Source: Methanobacterium sp.
Lineage (GTDB): Archaea > Methanobacteriota > Methanobacteria > Methanobacteriales > Methanobacteriaceae
Length of the DNA: 7,099 nt
Direction: 5' to 3'
Assembly: GCA_003161815.1 (NCBI GenBank)
Contig: PMNN01000085.1
Span: forward strand, 1 to 7,099
Every line of letters starts with the position of its first letter. The first letter of the stretch is position 1. The translations under genes were made by a program, and so were the position numbers. This document shows positions 1 to 6,446 of this stretch, in pieces. The notes below the pieces were generated by a model. It was not told the origin of the DNA. It did no database searches and worked only from the letters and a program-made list of their open reading frames with translations.

Positions 1-762
1 ATGACTACTGATACTGTTCCTAAAGAATTTGCTGTGGAAACAGAACTTAAAACTGGGGAAAAAGTTAGAATTGGTGGTATAACTAAGGGTTCAGGTATGA
101 TAGCACCTAATATGGGTACATTACTCAGTTTTATAACAACAGATGTTAAAGCTTCACCTCTGGAACTTAAAGAAGCTTTAAAGGAAGCTGTTGATAATAC
201 TTTAAACTTAGTAGTGATAGATGGTGATGTAAGCACTAATGATACGGTTATTCTAATGGCTAATGGAAGTTCAGGCAGAATTGACGAGAATTTTAAAGAA
301 GCCTTGGAATTTTTATGTTCCAATTTAGCTAGAATGATCGCTAAAGATGGTGAAGGAGCAACTAAACTAATGAAAGTTGAAGTTAAAGGTGCAAAAACTA
401 TTAATAATGCTAAAAAAGCAGCTAAATCTATAGTAACCTCACCATTATTTAAATCAGCTTTATTTGGCTCGGATCCAAATTGGGGCCGTATTATAGCGGC
501 TGTTGGATATTCAGGAGCAGAAATAGATGAAAAATTAATTACGGTCATACTTGAATCAGATGATAAAAAAGTTGAAATTGTTGAAACTGGCGTAGTAAAA
601 GCTATTGAAGGCTCTGAAGAACTAGAAGTAGCTGAGAAAATAATGAAGCAAAAAGAGATTGAAATAATTGTAGATCTATCCTTGGGAGAGTTCAAAGCTA
701 CCGCCTATGGTTGCGACTTAAGCTATGAATATATACGTATTAATGCAGAATACAGTACTTAA
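1..762 (+). CDS. argJ: Glutamate/ornithine N-acetyltransferase ArgJ, 5' end cut off by window edge
   Basis: ArgJ moves the acetyl group from N-acetylornithine to glutamate, and in bifunctional forms also uses acetyl-CoA; it acts in the cytoplasm in arginine synthesis. The visible 253 residues are the C-terminal part of a family usually near 400 residues, so the ATG at base 1 is an internal Met (the opening MTTDTVPKE matches the mid-protein TTD motif), not the start. The self-cleavage motif [14 protein letters not shown] is at residues 29-42, with Thr40 (bases 118-120) the expected nucleophile and new N-terminus of the beta chain. The usual residue before it is often Ala; here it is Gly. DPNWGRI (about residues 158-164) and the C-terminal [16 protein letters not shown], both family signatures, are intact. 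argB and argC follow on the same strand. Whether this enzyme is mono- or bifunctional cannot be told from sequence; the Methanocaldococcus jannaschii enzyme is reported as monofunctional. Confidence 0.95.
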   Translation: MTTDTVPKEFAVETELKTGEKVRIGGITKGSGMIAPNMGTLLSFITTDVKASPLELKEALKEAVDNTLNLVVIDGDVSTNDTVILMANGSSGRIDENFKEALEFLCSNLARMIAKDGEGATKLMKVEVKGAKTINNAKKAAKSIVTSPLFKSALFGSDPNWGRIIAAVGYSGAEIDEKLITVILESDDKKVEIVETGVVKAIEGSEELEVAEKIMKQKEIEIIVDLSLGEFKATAYGCDLSYEYIRINAEYST

Positions 763-774
763 AAAAAAATCTAA

Positions 775-821
775 AATAATGAATCAAATTCTAATTATTC
801 TAAGAAAAGAAAATTTTTTTT
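775..821 (+). terminator. Weak hairpin plus T8 run after argJ
   Basis: Bases 775-784 (AATAATGAAT) can pair with 788-799 around a 3-base loop CAA, with a 2-base bulge (4 + 6 pairs). A run of eight T lies at 814-821, and a second T8 at 841-848. Archaeal RNA polymerase can terminate at T runs, so either could end the argJ transcript. The stem is all-A/T apart from one G-C pair and is weak, so the T runs are the stronger part of the case. Confidence 0.4.
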
Positions 822-868
822 ATTAAAATTAAAGTTTAGCTTTTTTTTAAATAAATAAAAAATTTTGC

Positions 869-872
869 AGGT
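869..872 (+). promoter_or_regulatory. Ribosome binding site deciding the argB start
   Basis: AGGT (followed by CAT, a near match to the archaeal AGGTGAT consensus) lies 10 bases before the ATG at 883. It is inside the longer reading frame that opens with TTG at 865 and only one base before the in-frame ATG at 874, so neither of those can use it. This supports 883 as the start. Confidence 0.5.
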
Positions 873-882
873 CATGAAATAT

Positions 883-1764
883 ATGGAAACCGTGAATATT
901 TTAGTTGAAGCATTGCCTTATATCAAGAAGTTTCATGGAAAGAAGATTTTGATTAAATATGGAGGCCATGCTATGATCGATGCTCAGGCTAAAAGTTCCA
1001 CTGCTAGGGATACGGTGCTATTGAAATATGTGGGTATGCAGCCTATCGTGGTTCATGGTGGCGGACCGGAAATATCCCGTTCCATGAATAAACTGGGTAA
1101 AGAACCTAGGTTTATAGAAGGCCTTAGAGTTACTGATCAGGAGACAATGGATATTGTGAAAATGGTCCTGGTTGGTAAAATTAATACTGAAATTGTAGCC
1201 AATATAGGTTTGCATGGAGGTAAAGGAGTGGGTATTTCTGGTAAAGATAATCAACTTTTAATGGCTCGAAAAAGAGCTCCTCAGGTTATTATTAATGATG
1301 AAACTGGGGAGGAGAAAACAGTGGATTTAGGTTTAGTAGGTGAGATAGAATCTGTTAATCCTGAGATTATTAATGTTTTAACGTCAAATGATTATATTCC
1401 AATAATATCCCCCATAGGAGTTGATGAGAGAGCTAAAACCCTTAATCTTAATGCAGATACTGTGGCTGGTGATATAGCGGGCCATGTAGGCGCTGAAAAA
1501 CTGATTATATTAACTGATGTACCTGGTATTCTAGAGGATCCTGAAGATCCTGAAAGTCTAATTAAAAAAGTGGATTTAAATGAAATATTGGAACTTATTG
1601 ATCAAGGAATTGTAAAGGATGGTATGCTTCCTAAGGTCCTCACCTGTATTAATGCTATTCAGATGGGTGTATCATCTGCTCATATAATCGATGGCAGAAT
1701 TAAACATTCAGTACTCTTAGAGATCTTTACTAAAAAGGGTATTGGCACTATGATAACTAATTAA
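883..1764 (+). CDS. argB: N-acetylglutamate kinase ArgB
   Basis: ArgB phosphorylates N-acetylglutamate with ATP, the second step of the acetylated arginine pathway, in the cytoplasm. It belongs to the amino acid kinase family. From the ATG at 883 the protein has 293 residues, normal for the family, and opens [20 protein letters not shown] as in related methanogens; a TTG at 865 and ATG at 874 are in frame but badly placed for the ribosome binding site. Visible motifs: KYGGHAM (25-31, phosphate binding), VHGGGPEI (57-64, glycine-rich loop), GLRVTD (80-85), [12 protein letters not shown] (188-199, N-acetylglutamate/ATP site), LTDVPGI (210-216) and GMLPK (247-251). The C-terminal [16 protein letters not shown] resembles the signature of arginine-inhibited kinases, so feedback inhibition by arginine is a reasonable inference. 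It sits between argJ and argC, with a terminator-like hairpin overlapping its stop codon. Confidence 0.95.
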   Translation: METVNILVEALPYIKKFHGKKILIKYGGHAMIDAQAKSSTARDTVLLKYVGMQPIVVHGGGPEISRSMNKLGKEPRFIEGLRVTDQETMDIVKMVLVGKINTEIVANIGLHGGKGVGISGKDNQLLMARKRAPQVIINDETGEEKTVDLGLVGEIESVNPEIINVLTSNDYIPIISPIGVDERAKTLNLNADTVAGDIAGHVGAEKLIILTDVPGILEDPEDPESLIKKVDLNEILELIDQGIVKDGMLPKVLTCINAIQMGVSSAHIIDGRIKHSVLLEIFTKKGIGTMITN

Positions 1765-1789
1765 AAAAAAAATTAGTTAATATTTTTTT
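1754..1789 (+). terminator. Perfect 9-bp hairpin with A8 loop and T7 run at the argB stop
   Basis: TAACTAATT (1754-1762) is exactly complementary to AATTAGTTA (1771-1779) around a loop of eight A, and a T7 run follows at 1783-1789. The left arm ends on the first base of the argB TAA stop. The shape is that of an intrinsic terminator, though the stem has only one G-C pair. It would separate, or partly separate, argB from argC, whose start lies 40 bases downstream. Confidence 0.5.
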
Positions 1790-1828
1790 GTTCAAAAGAT
1801 TCTAAAAAAAATAAGGGTGGAATAGTAT

Positions 1829-2839
1829 ATGATACGTGTTGGCATAGTTGGAGCAAGTGGTTATACTGGAGGAGAACTATTAAGGTTTCTGGATGGTCAT
1901 CCTAAAGTAGAAGTGGTGGCAGCTACTTCACGACAGTTTGAAGGTACTCCTATTTATAAAGTGCATCCTCATTTAAGAGATGTCAATCTTAAATTCCAGA
2001 ATTTATCACCAGGTGAGATAGATGCGGATCTAGTTTTTACAGCAACTCCTCATGGTGCTTCTCTTAAGATAATTCCTGAGTTAATCGAGAATGGTCTAAA
2101 AGTAGTTGATTTAAGTGGAGACTACCGTTTCAATGATCTTGAAGTATATGAAAAGTGGTATGGTAATAAACATCAAAAAATACTTAAAGCTATCTACGGA
2201 CTACCCGAATTATATCGTGAAAGAATAAAAGAGGCTAATCTGGTAGCTAACCCTGGGTGCTTTCCAACGGGCGGTATACTTGCTACATATCCCTTAGTAT
2301 CTGAGAAACTAGTGGATACGATTATTATTGATTCTAAAACAGGTATAAGTGGAGCAGGGGTTAAACCTACCTTAGCAACTCACTATCCTTTGTGTGGTGA
2401 TAATGTTGGAGCTTATTCAGTTACAACTCACCGCCACATGCCTGAAATACAGGAGAAGCTCTCTGAAGCGGGTGAAGTAAAGGTTTCCTTCACTCCTCAC
2501 TTGGTCCCTGTTATAAGGGGGATTTTAAGCACAGTGCATACATTCCTATTAGAGGATGTAACATCATCATATGTCAAAGAAATTTATGACGAGTTTTATG
2601 AAGGTGAACCATTCGTAAGAGTTTTAGATGCTGGCGAGATACCACGATTAAGCGCGGTTAGGGGTTCCAATTACTGTCATATTGGGTGTTTTGATATTGA
2701 TGAAAACGGACGGATGGTAGTGGTTTCCAGTATTGATAACCTCGTTAAAGGCGCTTCTGGACAAGCAGTGCATAATATGAATATTATGTACGGATTTAGA
2801 GAAAATGAATCTCTGGATATGATGGGAATGCATCCTTAA
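1829..2839 (+). CDS. argC: N-acetyl-gamma-glutamyl-phosphate reductase ArgC
   Basis: ArgC reduces N-acetylglutamyl phosphate to the semialdehyde with NADPH, the third step towards ornithine, in the cytoplasm. The 336-residue product has the usual family length. The N-terminal NAD(P)-binding motif is [12 protein letters not shown] (5-16). The catalytic cysteine is Cys144 in NPGCFPT (141-147), and the conserved HRHMPEI (201-207) carries the expected catalytic histidine. SGAGVKPT (174-181) and [15 protein letters not shown] (304-318) are further family signatures; the latter lies near the cofactor site. The ATG at 1829 is preceded by GGGTGG at 1815-1820, an acceptable ribosome binding site 8 bases away. 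It directly follows argB, so the two products act in succession. No clear T-run terminator stands right after the stop at 2839. Confidence 0.96.
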   Translation: MIRVGIVGASGYTGGELLRFLDGHPKVEVVAATSRQFEGTPIYKVHPHLRDVNLKFQNLSPGEIDADLVFTATPHGASLKIIPELIENGLKVVDLSGDYRFNDLEVYEKWYGNKHQKILKAIYGLPELYRERIKEANLVANPGCFPTGGILATYPLVSEKLVDTIIIDSKTGISGAGVKPTLATHYPLCGDNVGAYSVTTHRHMPEIQEKLSEAGEVKVSFTPHLVPVIRGILSTVHTFLLEDVTSSYVKEIYDEFYEGEPFVRVLDAGEIPRLSAVRGSNYCHIGCFDIDENGRMVVVSSIDNLVKGASGQAVHNMNIMYGFRENESLDMMGMHP

Positions 2840-2981
2840 AAATTGATATTAAATTACCTTATTCTTTTATTAAATCCATAAAATAATCTTAAATCATTTG
2901 TAAATATAATATAATAGGAAGGGTAAAATAACAAAATGAATAAAAAAAAATAACAAATTTACGAGTTCATTTTTTACAGAA

Positions 2982-2990
2982 TTTATATTA
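2982..2990 (+). promoter_or_regulatory. Candidate TATA box for secF-secD-pyrI
   Basis: TTTATATTA is a good match to the archaeal TATA element and is preceded by purine-containing CAGAA, a possible weak BRE. A transcript would be expected to begin about 25 bases downstream, near 3010-3016, giving a leader of about 40 bases that includes the GGTGA ribosome binding site at 3046. Because the whole spacer is AT-rich, chance matches are likely. Confidence 0.4.
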
Positions 2991-3045
2991 AAATTGAAAA
3001 ACTTTTATTTAGTAATTCAATATAGTTATTTAGTTATAAAAGTTC

Positions 3046-3050
3046 GGTGA
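3046..3050 (+). promoter_or_regulatory. GGTGA ribosome binding site deciding the secF start
   Basis: GGTGA, complementary to the 3' end of archaeal 16S rRNA, is followed after 5 bases by ATG at 3056. The GTG that opens the longer in-frame reading (3047) lies inside this element, so it cannot be both binding site and start. Confidence 0.75.
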
Positions 3051-3055
3051 ATTTA

Positions 3056-3898
3056 ATGTCCATACTAGAAAGATTCTTGAGTAATTATAAACCATTAATA
3101 GCCGTGCCGGTGATAATTACACTACTTGCTATAGCGTTAATAGCAACTCACGGCTTAACTTCAAATATAGATCTTAAAGGAGGTTCTACTGCTGTTTTAC
3201 AGCTTGAAAAACCTATAAGTTCCGCTGATCTTAAAACCGTTATACAAAACGGGATTAACAATAATCAAGTAGATGTAACATCTATATCGAATAATCAGGC
3301 CACCATACAAATTAGTGGTCCAACAGATGTGACTAAATTTGCAAGTGCCATTAGTGGAACAGGAACCATCCTAAGTTTCCAGTCCGTAGGACCACTTTTA
3401 AGCAGCCAAGCATTAACACAAGTATATTATGCTCTAGCATTTGCTTTCTTATTCATGTCCATCACTGTTTTTATTGTATTTAGAAATGTAGTACCTTCGC
3501 TAGCAGTTATATTTGCTGCGCTCTCTGATATAATTATAGCCTTGGGGGGTATGTCTCTTTTTGGAATACCATTATCGGTTGCCTCAGTGGGTGCGCTTCT
3601 GATGCTTATAGGTTACAGTGTAGATACCGACATTTTACTAACCACTAGGGTTTTAAAAAGGAGAGAAGGAACTATAAATGAAAGAGCTGTTAATGCTATG
3701 AAAACAGGTTTCACCATGGCAGCCGCTGCTATAGGTTCTATGGTTGCTCTTTATTTAGTGGTTGTTCTATTCATACCTTATGCTCAAACATTGAGTCTTA
3801 TTGCTTCTGTTCTCATTATCGGATTGGTTGCAGATGTACTAGCCACCTGGTTAATGAACCTAGGAATACTGAGATTGTACATGGAGGGTAGAAGATGA
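3056..3898 (+). CDS. secF: Protein-export membrane protein SecF
   Basis: SecF pairs with SecD in the cytoplasmic membrane and assists late steps of export through SecYEG; archaea have SecDF but no SecA. From the ATG at 3056 the protein has 280 residues. Predicted membrane segments are about 13-32, 121-142, 147-168, 172-194, 219-240 and 244-272, the six expected of SecF, with an external domain of about 85 residues between the first and second. The early signature DLKGGST (39-45) and the fourth-segment motif [18 protein letters not shown] (186-203) are present. Two acidic residues in that segment (Asp190, Asp192) lie where SecDF proteins carry residues linked to ion coupling. The [11 protein letters not shown] stretch (217-227) matches the fifth segment. 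Its stop overlaps the secD start as ATGA, so the two are translationally coupled; F before D is the common archaeal order. Confidence 0.93.
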   Translation: MSILERFLSNYKPLIAVPVIITLLAIALIATHGLTSNIDLKGGSTAVLQLEKPISSADLKTVIQNGINNNQVDVTSISNNQATIQISGPTDVTKFASAISGTGTILSFQSVGPLLSSQALTQVYYALAFAFLFMSITVFIVFRNVVPSLAVIFAALSDIIIALGGMSLFGIPLSVASVGALLMLIGYSVDTDILLTTRVLKRREGTINERAVNAMKTGFTMAAAAIGSMVALYLVVVLFIPYAQTLSLIASVLIIGLVADVLATWLMNLGILRLYMEGRR

Positions 3899-5208
3899 GA
3901 CGAGAAGATATTATTGGCTTTATCAGAGACTACAGAGTCATAATACTAATAGTATTTTTAATTGCTAGTATAGCTTCCATCTCAATAAACGGGGTAACGG
4001 AAGGTCTGGATCTTCAAGGAGGTTCTACTATTCAGATTCATCTGGAACAACCAGTTAATACCACCACCATGGGCACAGTTACCAATGTACTTGATAAAAG
4101 ATTGAACGTTTTTGGAGTGAAGGACGTTCAAGTAAGACCCAGCGGTAATCAAGATGTTATAGTGGCTGTTGCGGGTGTTAAACCCGAAGATGTATCTAAT
4201 CTTGTAGGGTCACCTGGTAAATTCGAGGCTAAAATAGGTAATCAAAGTGTACTGTTGGGTTCGGATATCGTCACTGTTAAAGCATATTCAGTTACGGGAA
4301 ACACTTGGCATGTTCCATTTACCATAACTACTGATGCGGCTAATAGATTTGCTCAAGCAGCTAATGGTAAGGCTGGTCAGCCGGTGAATATGTATTTGGA
4401 TAATAATTTGGTTTCTTCACCCCAATTAGATCCAGGACTGGCTAATGGTGTAGCATCAACAGATGTGGAGGTATCAGGTACTGCAGCATCCAATGGTGCT
4501 GCCTTAACACAAGCTAAAAATATTCAAACAATTCTACAGTCAGGTGCACTGCCGGTACAGGTTAGTATAGGTGGTATAAGTAGTGTATCAGCTGAATTAG
4601 GAAATCAATTCAGGAATGGAGCTTTAATAGCTGGATTAGCAGCATTAATTGTTATATCTGTCATAATCTTATTCAGATATAGAACACCGCAGTTAGTTAT
4701 ACCTATTATATTCACCAGCCTAGCTGAATTAATATTAATACTCGGAGTTGCCTCCATCATACATTGGAATATTGATTTAGCTGCCATAGCAGGTATAATA
4801 GCTGCTATAGGTACAGGGGTAGATGATCAGATTATAATAACCGACGAAGTACTCAAAGGAAATCAAGACTTTAAAGCATCAGCTACTCGAAAAACTCGTA
4901 AAAATAAGAAAGCTACTAAGAAGAAGGGTAAGCAATCGAAAACCGCAGCTAAACCAGTTAAAGTATCCAAAAGAATCACTGGATTTAAAATAAGAATACG
5001 AAGTGCGTTCTTCATTATATACGCGTCAGCAGCAACTCTTATCGCAGCCATGTTACCCATAGCTTATATCGGATTCTCAAGGGGAGCTACTGGAATCGGA
5101 GTATTAACCGGTTTTGCATTCACTACTATTGTGGGAGTGCTAATTGGAATATTCATCACCCGACCAGTATATGCTAAATTCGTGGAATTACTACTTGGCA
5201 AAGACTAA
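3895..5208 (+). CDS. secD: Protein-export membrane protein SecD, with lysine-rich cytoplasmic loop
   Basis: SecD is the partner of SecF in the membrane complex that helps exported proteins leave the SecYEG channel. The 437-residue product starts at the ATG overlapping the secF stop, 5 bases after GGAGGGT (3883-3889). Membrane segments are predicted near 14-33, 241-260, 266-288, 294-319, 370-393 and 400-422, with a large external domain at 34-240. GLDLQGGS (37-44) is the first SecD signature, and [13 protein letters not shown] (306-318) is the fourth-segment motif with the paired aspartates Asp310 and Asp311. [15 protein letters not shown] (395-409) matches the sixth-segment region. The loop between segments four and five (about 321-369) is unusual: residues 327-366 carry 14 Lys and 3 Arg and no acidic residue. 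By topology this loop faces the cytoplasm. pyrI follows after 20 bases. Confidence 0.94.
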   Translation: MRREDIIGFIRDYRVIILIVFLIASIASISINGVTEGLDLQGGSTIQIHLEQPVNTTTMGTVTNVLDKRLNVFGVKDVQVRPSGNQDVIVAVAGVKPEDVSNLVGSPGKFEAKIGNQSVLLGSDIVTVKAYSVTGNTWHVPFTITTDAANRFAQAANGKAGQPVNMYLDNNLVSSPQLDPGLANGVASTDVEVSGTAASNGAALTQAKNIQTILQSGALPVQVSIGGISSVSAELGNQFRNGALIAGLAALIVISVIILFRYRTPQLVIPIIFTSLAELILILGVASIIHWNIDLAAIAGIIAAIGTGVDDQIIITDEVLKGNQDFKASATRKTRKNKKATKKKGKQSKTAAKPVKVSKRITGFKIRIRSAFFIIYASAATLIAAMLPIAYIGFSRGATGIGVLTGFAFTTIVGVLIGIFITRPVYAKFVELLLGKD

Positions 5209-5228
5209 AAAATAAAGGATTTAACTAA

Positions 5229-5693
5229 ATGAAAACTCCTAAGGAACTAAAGGTTAAACCTATAAAAAATGGAACAGTTATAGATCATATAAAAGCTAAT
5301 AAAGCTCTTAGCGTGCTTAGGATACTTGGTTTACCTAGTGAAGAAACAGCCGTAACTATAGCTATGAATGTGAAGTCCTCTTTAATGGGAAGTAAAGATA
5401 TTGTTAAGGTAGAAGGAAGGGAGTTAGCATCTAAAGAAGTGGATAAAATCGCTTTAATAGCTCCTAAAGCCACTATTAACATTATAAGAGATTATGAGAT
5501 AGTGGGTAAAGGTAAAGTTCAGCTTCGAAATGAAATAAACGGTATTATAAATTGCCTCAACCCTAACTGCATAACTAACACCGGAGAACCAGTGGAAACT
5601 AAATTCTATGTTATAGTTAAAGAACCCGTAATTCTCAGATGCTATTATTGCGAGAGAATAATGGATGCAGATGAAATTGAATCACAATTATAG
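5229..5693 (+). CDS. pyrI: Aspartate carbamoyltransferase regulatory chain PyrI
   Basis: PyrI binds nucleotides and transmits their effect to the catalytic chain PyrB, which makes carbamoyl aspartate in pyrimidine synthesis. The 154 residues match the usual length. The zinc site is complete: Cys109, Cys114, Cys138 and Cys141, the same numbers as in the E. coli chain, in CLNPNC and RCYYC. Residues lining the nucleotide site in E. coli PyrI are also kept at the same numbers: Val9, Ile12, Asp19, His20, Lys60, Asn84, Ile86, Tyr89 and Lys94 (Ile replaces Val at 91). CTP/ATP control is therefore likely retained. The start at 5229 is preceded by AAAGGAT (5214-5220), a modest ribosome binding site. 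It lies 20 bases after secD and is probably on the same transcript; pyrB is not in the window. Confidence 0.95.
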   Translation: MKTPKELKVKPIKNGTVIDHIKANKALSVLRILGLPSEETAVTIAMNVKSSLMGSKDIVKVEGRELASKEVDKIALIAPKATINIIRDYEIVGKGKVQLRNEINGIINCLNPNCITNTGEPVETKFYVIVKEPVILRCYYCERIMDADEIESQL

Positions 5694-5715
5694 AAAATTT
5701 AGCTTAGATATTGTA

Positions 5716-5775
5716 AAAACTGGGATTATTTGAAAACTTCTTTTTTTTATTAATTTTTTGAATCCCATCAGTTTT
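5716..5775 (+). terminator. T8 and T6 runs within an inverted repeat after pyrI
   Basis: TGGGATT (5721-5727) pairs perfectly with AATCCCA (5761-5767), and AAAAC (5716-5720) pairs with GTTTT (5771-5775) across a 3-base bulge. The 33-base loop contains T8 (5741-5748) and T6 (5754-5759). In archaea the T runs alone could stop transcription of the secF-secD-pyrI unit. Having them in the loop rather than after the stem is not the bacterial arrangement, so the role of the stem itself is uncertain. Confidence 0.45.
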
Positions 5776-5781
5776 ATAAAA
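5773..5781 (+). promoter_or_regulatory. Candidate TATA box of the decayed hydrolase gene
   Basis: TTTATAAAA is a near-ideal archaeal TATA sequence just before the hydrolase relic. An AGGAG at 5791-5795 looks like its old ribosome binding site. The predicted transcript start, about 25 bases downstream, would fall after that AGGAG, so the two elements do not fit together neatly. The box also overlaps the right arm of the preceding inverted repeat. Confidence 0.3.
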
Positions 5782-5789
5782 ATTATTGA

Positions 5790-6179
5790 CAGGAGTTTAA
5801 GATTAAAATAGCTGATAACGTTTATATAATGGAATTATCCATGAAGATGGGTGGAATAAAAAGCATTATATATCCAACATCTTATTCTAGTTGATACTGG
5901 TTTACTTGGTGAATTAACAGAAATTCAAGAGGAAATAAGTAAGCTAGTGTATCATTTGATAAATTGAATTAAACTAATTAATAAATCATAGAATATTGAC
6001 CATATTGGTTGTTGGCCGGATATTTCTACGGGAATCAGATCATAAAATCGAAGAACACAGTCATAAACCCGTTCAAATATGTTTATATCTTAAGAGACTA
6101 AATTCTGATTGATCGAGAGTCTTATATTATTATGAATGATGATTTGATGGGAACGGATCACAATTACTTAAAAAATTAA
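5790..6179 (+). pseudogene. Decayed metallo-beta-lactamase-fold hydrolase, frameshifted and internally deleted
   Basis: No open frame crosses this region, but pieces in alternating frames read as one metallo-beta-lactamase-fold protein in the right order. IKIADNVYIMELSMKMGG...SIIYPT reads from 5802; ILVDTGLLGELTEIQ from 5884; SVSFDKLN from 5946; a KLI start and NIDHIGCWPDI from 5971 to 6024, with an in-frame TAG at 5989; LRESDHKIEEHSHKP then VQICLYLK from 6026; and MNDDLMGTDHNYL from 6132. Intact relatives, as I recall them, carry THQDIDHIG at the metal site, KPYIQG soon after, and HTPGHTPGHICLYL much later. Here HSHKP runs directly into VQICLYL near 6070, so a block of several dozen residues, including the HTPGHT metal site, is missing. 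No start codon remains at the expected place: AGGAG at 5791-5795 is followed by ATT at 5802. At least five frame changes make this a relic and not a sequencing slip. The C-terminal end is uncertain and may reach about 6330. Confidence 0.8.
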
Positions 6180-6446
6180 TACAATATTTTTTAAAAAGTA
6201 ATCATTGGCGAAATAGAAAAAAACCTTAAAGTAAAAATTTAAATCTAAATTATTGATCTAAAGAATTCTATAAATCTGATTATTCTTTGATGTGGTTACG
6301 ATTTGTTAGGAACCTCACCGATTCAAAAAAAGACAATAAAAAAAAATCATGATTTTTAGTATAACAACACTTTTTTATAAGTGTTTATTCACTATGAAAG
6401 CGTTTTAAAATATTAAAGATCTATTTTGACATCAGATAAAAAATTA
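6180..6446. other. AT-rich stretch with possible hydrolase remnant and small palindromes
   Basis: No intact gene is visible. Bases 6286-6306 read FDVVTIC and are followed after a disrupted stretch by TTCAAAAAAAGAC. This could be what is left of the VICYHGG-type C-terminus of the hydrolase relic, but the match is weak. Two small inverted repeats (6342-6357 and 6366-6385) and an A9 run (6338-6346) lie before the end of the - strand oxidoreductase gene and are described separately. Confidence 0.45.
6338..6385 (-). terminator. Terminator-like hairpins and T9 run for the - strand oxidoreductase
   Basis: Read on the - strand, a 7-bp hairpin (arms 6366-6372 AACACTT and 6379-6385 AAGTGTT, 6-base loop) comes first. 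It is followed by a 16-base perfect palindrome at 6342-6357 that can fold as a 6-bp stem with a CATG loop. The palindrome runs into nine T on that strand (A9 at 6338-6346). The set lies 62-109 bases beyond the end of the oxidoreductase gene, a sensible place for a terminator. Confidence 0.45.

Larger units (their letters stand above)
2840..3055. other. Non-coding spacer between argC and secF
   Basis: These 216 bases are extremely AT-rich and contain no credible gene. They hold a T6 run at 2970-2975 that may end the argC transcript, and a candidate TATA box at 2982-2990 for the secF-secD-pyrI unit. Both mark this as the boundary between the arginine cluster and the export cluster. Confidence 0.6.

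Noticed and set aside
865..882. Longer argB start at TTG 865 or ATG 874
   Set aside because: The ribosome binding site AGGT (869-872) lies within or against these starts, and family members begin [11 protein letters not shown], matching 883.
1018..1254. Open frame on the - strand inside argB
   Set aside because: It is the antisense shadow of a well-conserved kinase gene and has no recognisable motif.
2937..2954. Tiny open frame MNKKK with purine-rich AGGAAGGG upstream, in the secF leader region
   Set aside because: Only five codons, made of an A run in AT-rich DNA, upstream of the candidate TATA box; nothing supports translation.
4863..5060. Open frame on the - strand over the lysine-rich secD loop
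   Set aside because: The hydrophobic product arises as the antisense of lysine and membrane-segment codons; the sense strand is a clear SecD.
5694..6446. CRISPR array, tRNA or other structured RNA in the long spacer
   Set aside because: No regularly spaced repeat, no tRNA-like cloverleaf or T-arm sequence and no GC-rich island is visible. The stretch is better explained as a decayed protein gene.
5694..6446. Insertion sequence or integration site as the cause of the gene-poor stretch
   Set aside because: No transposase fragments, terminal inverted repeats or target duplications could be seen; the decay pattern is point lesions and a deletion.
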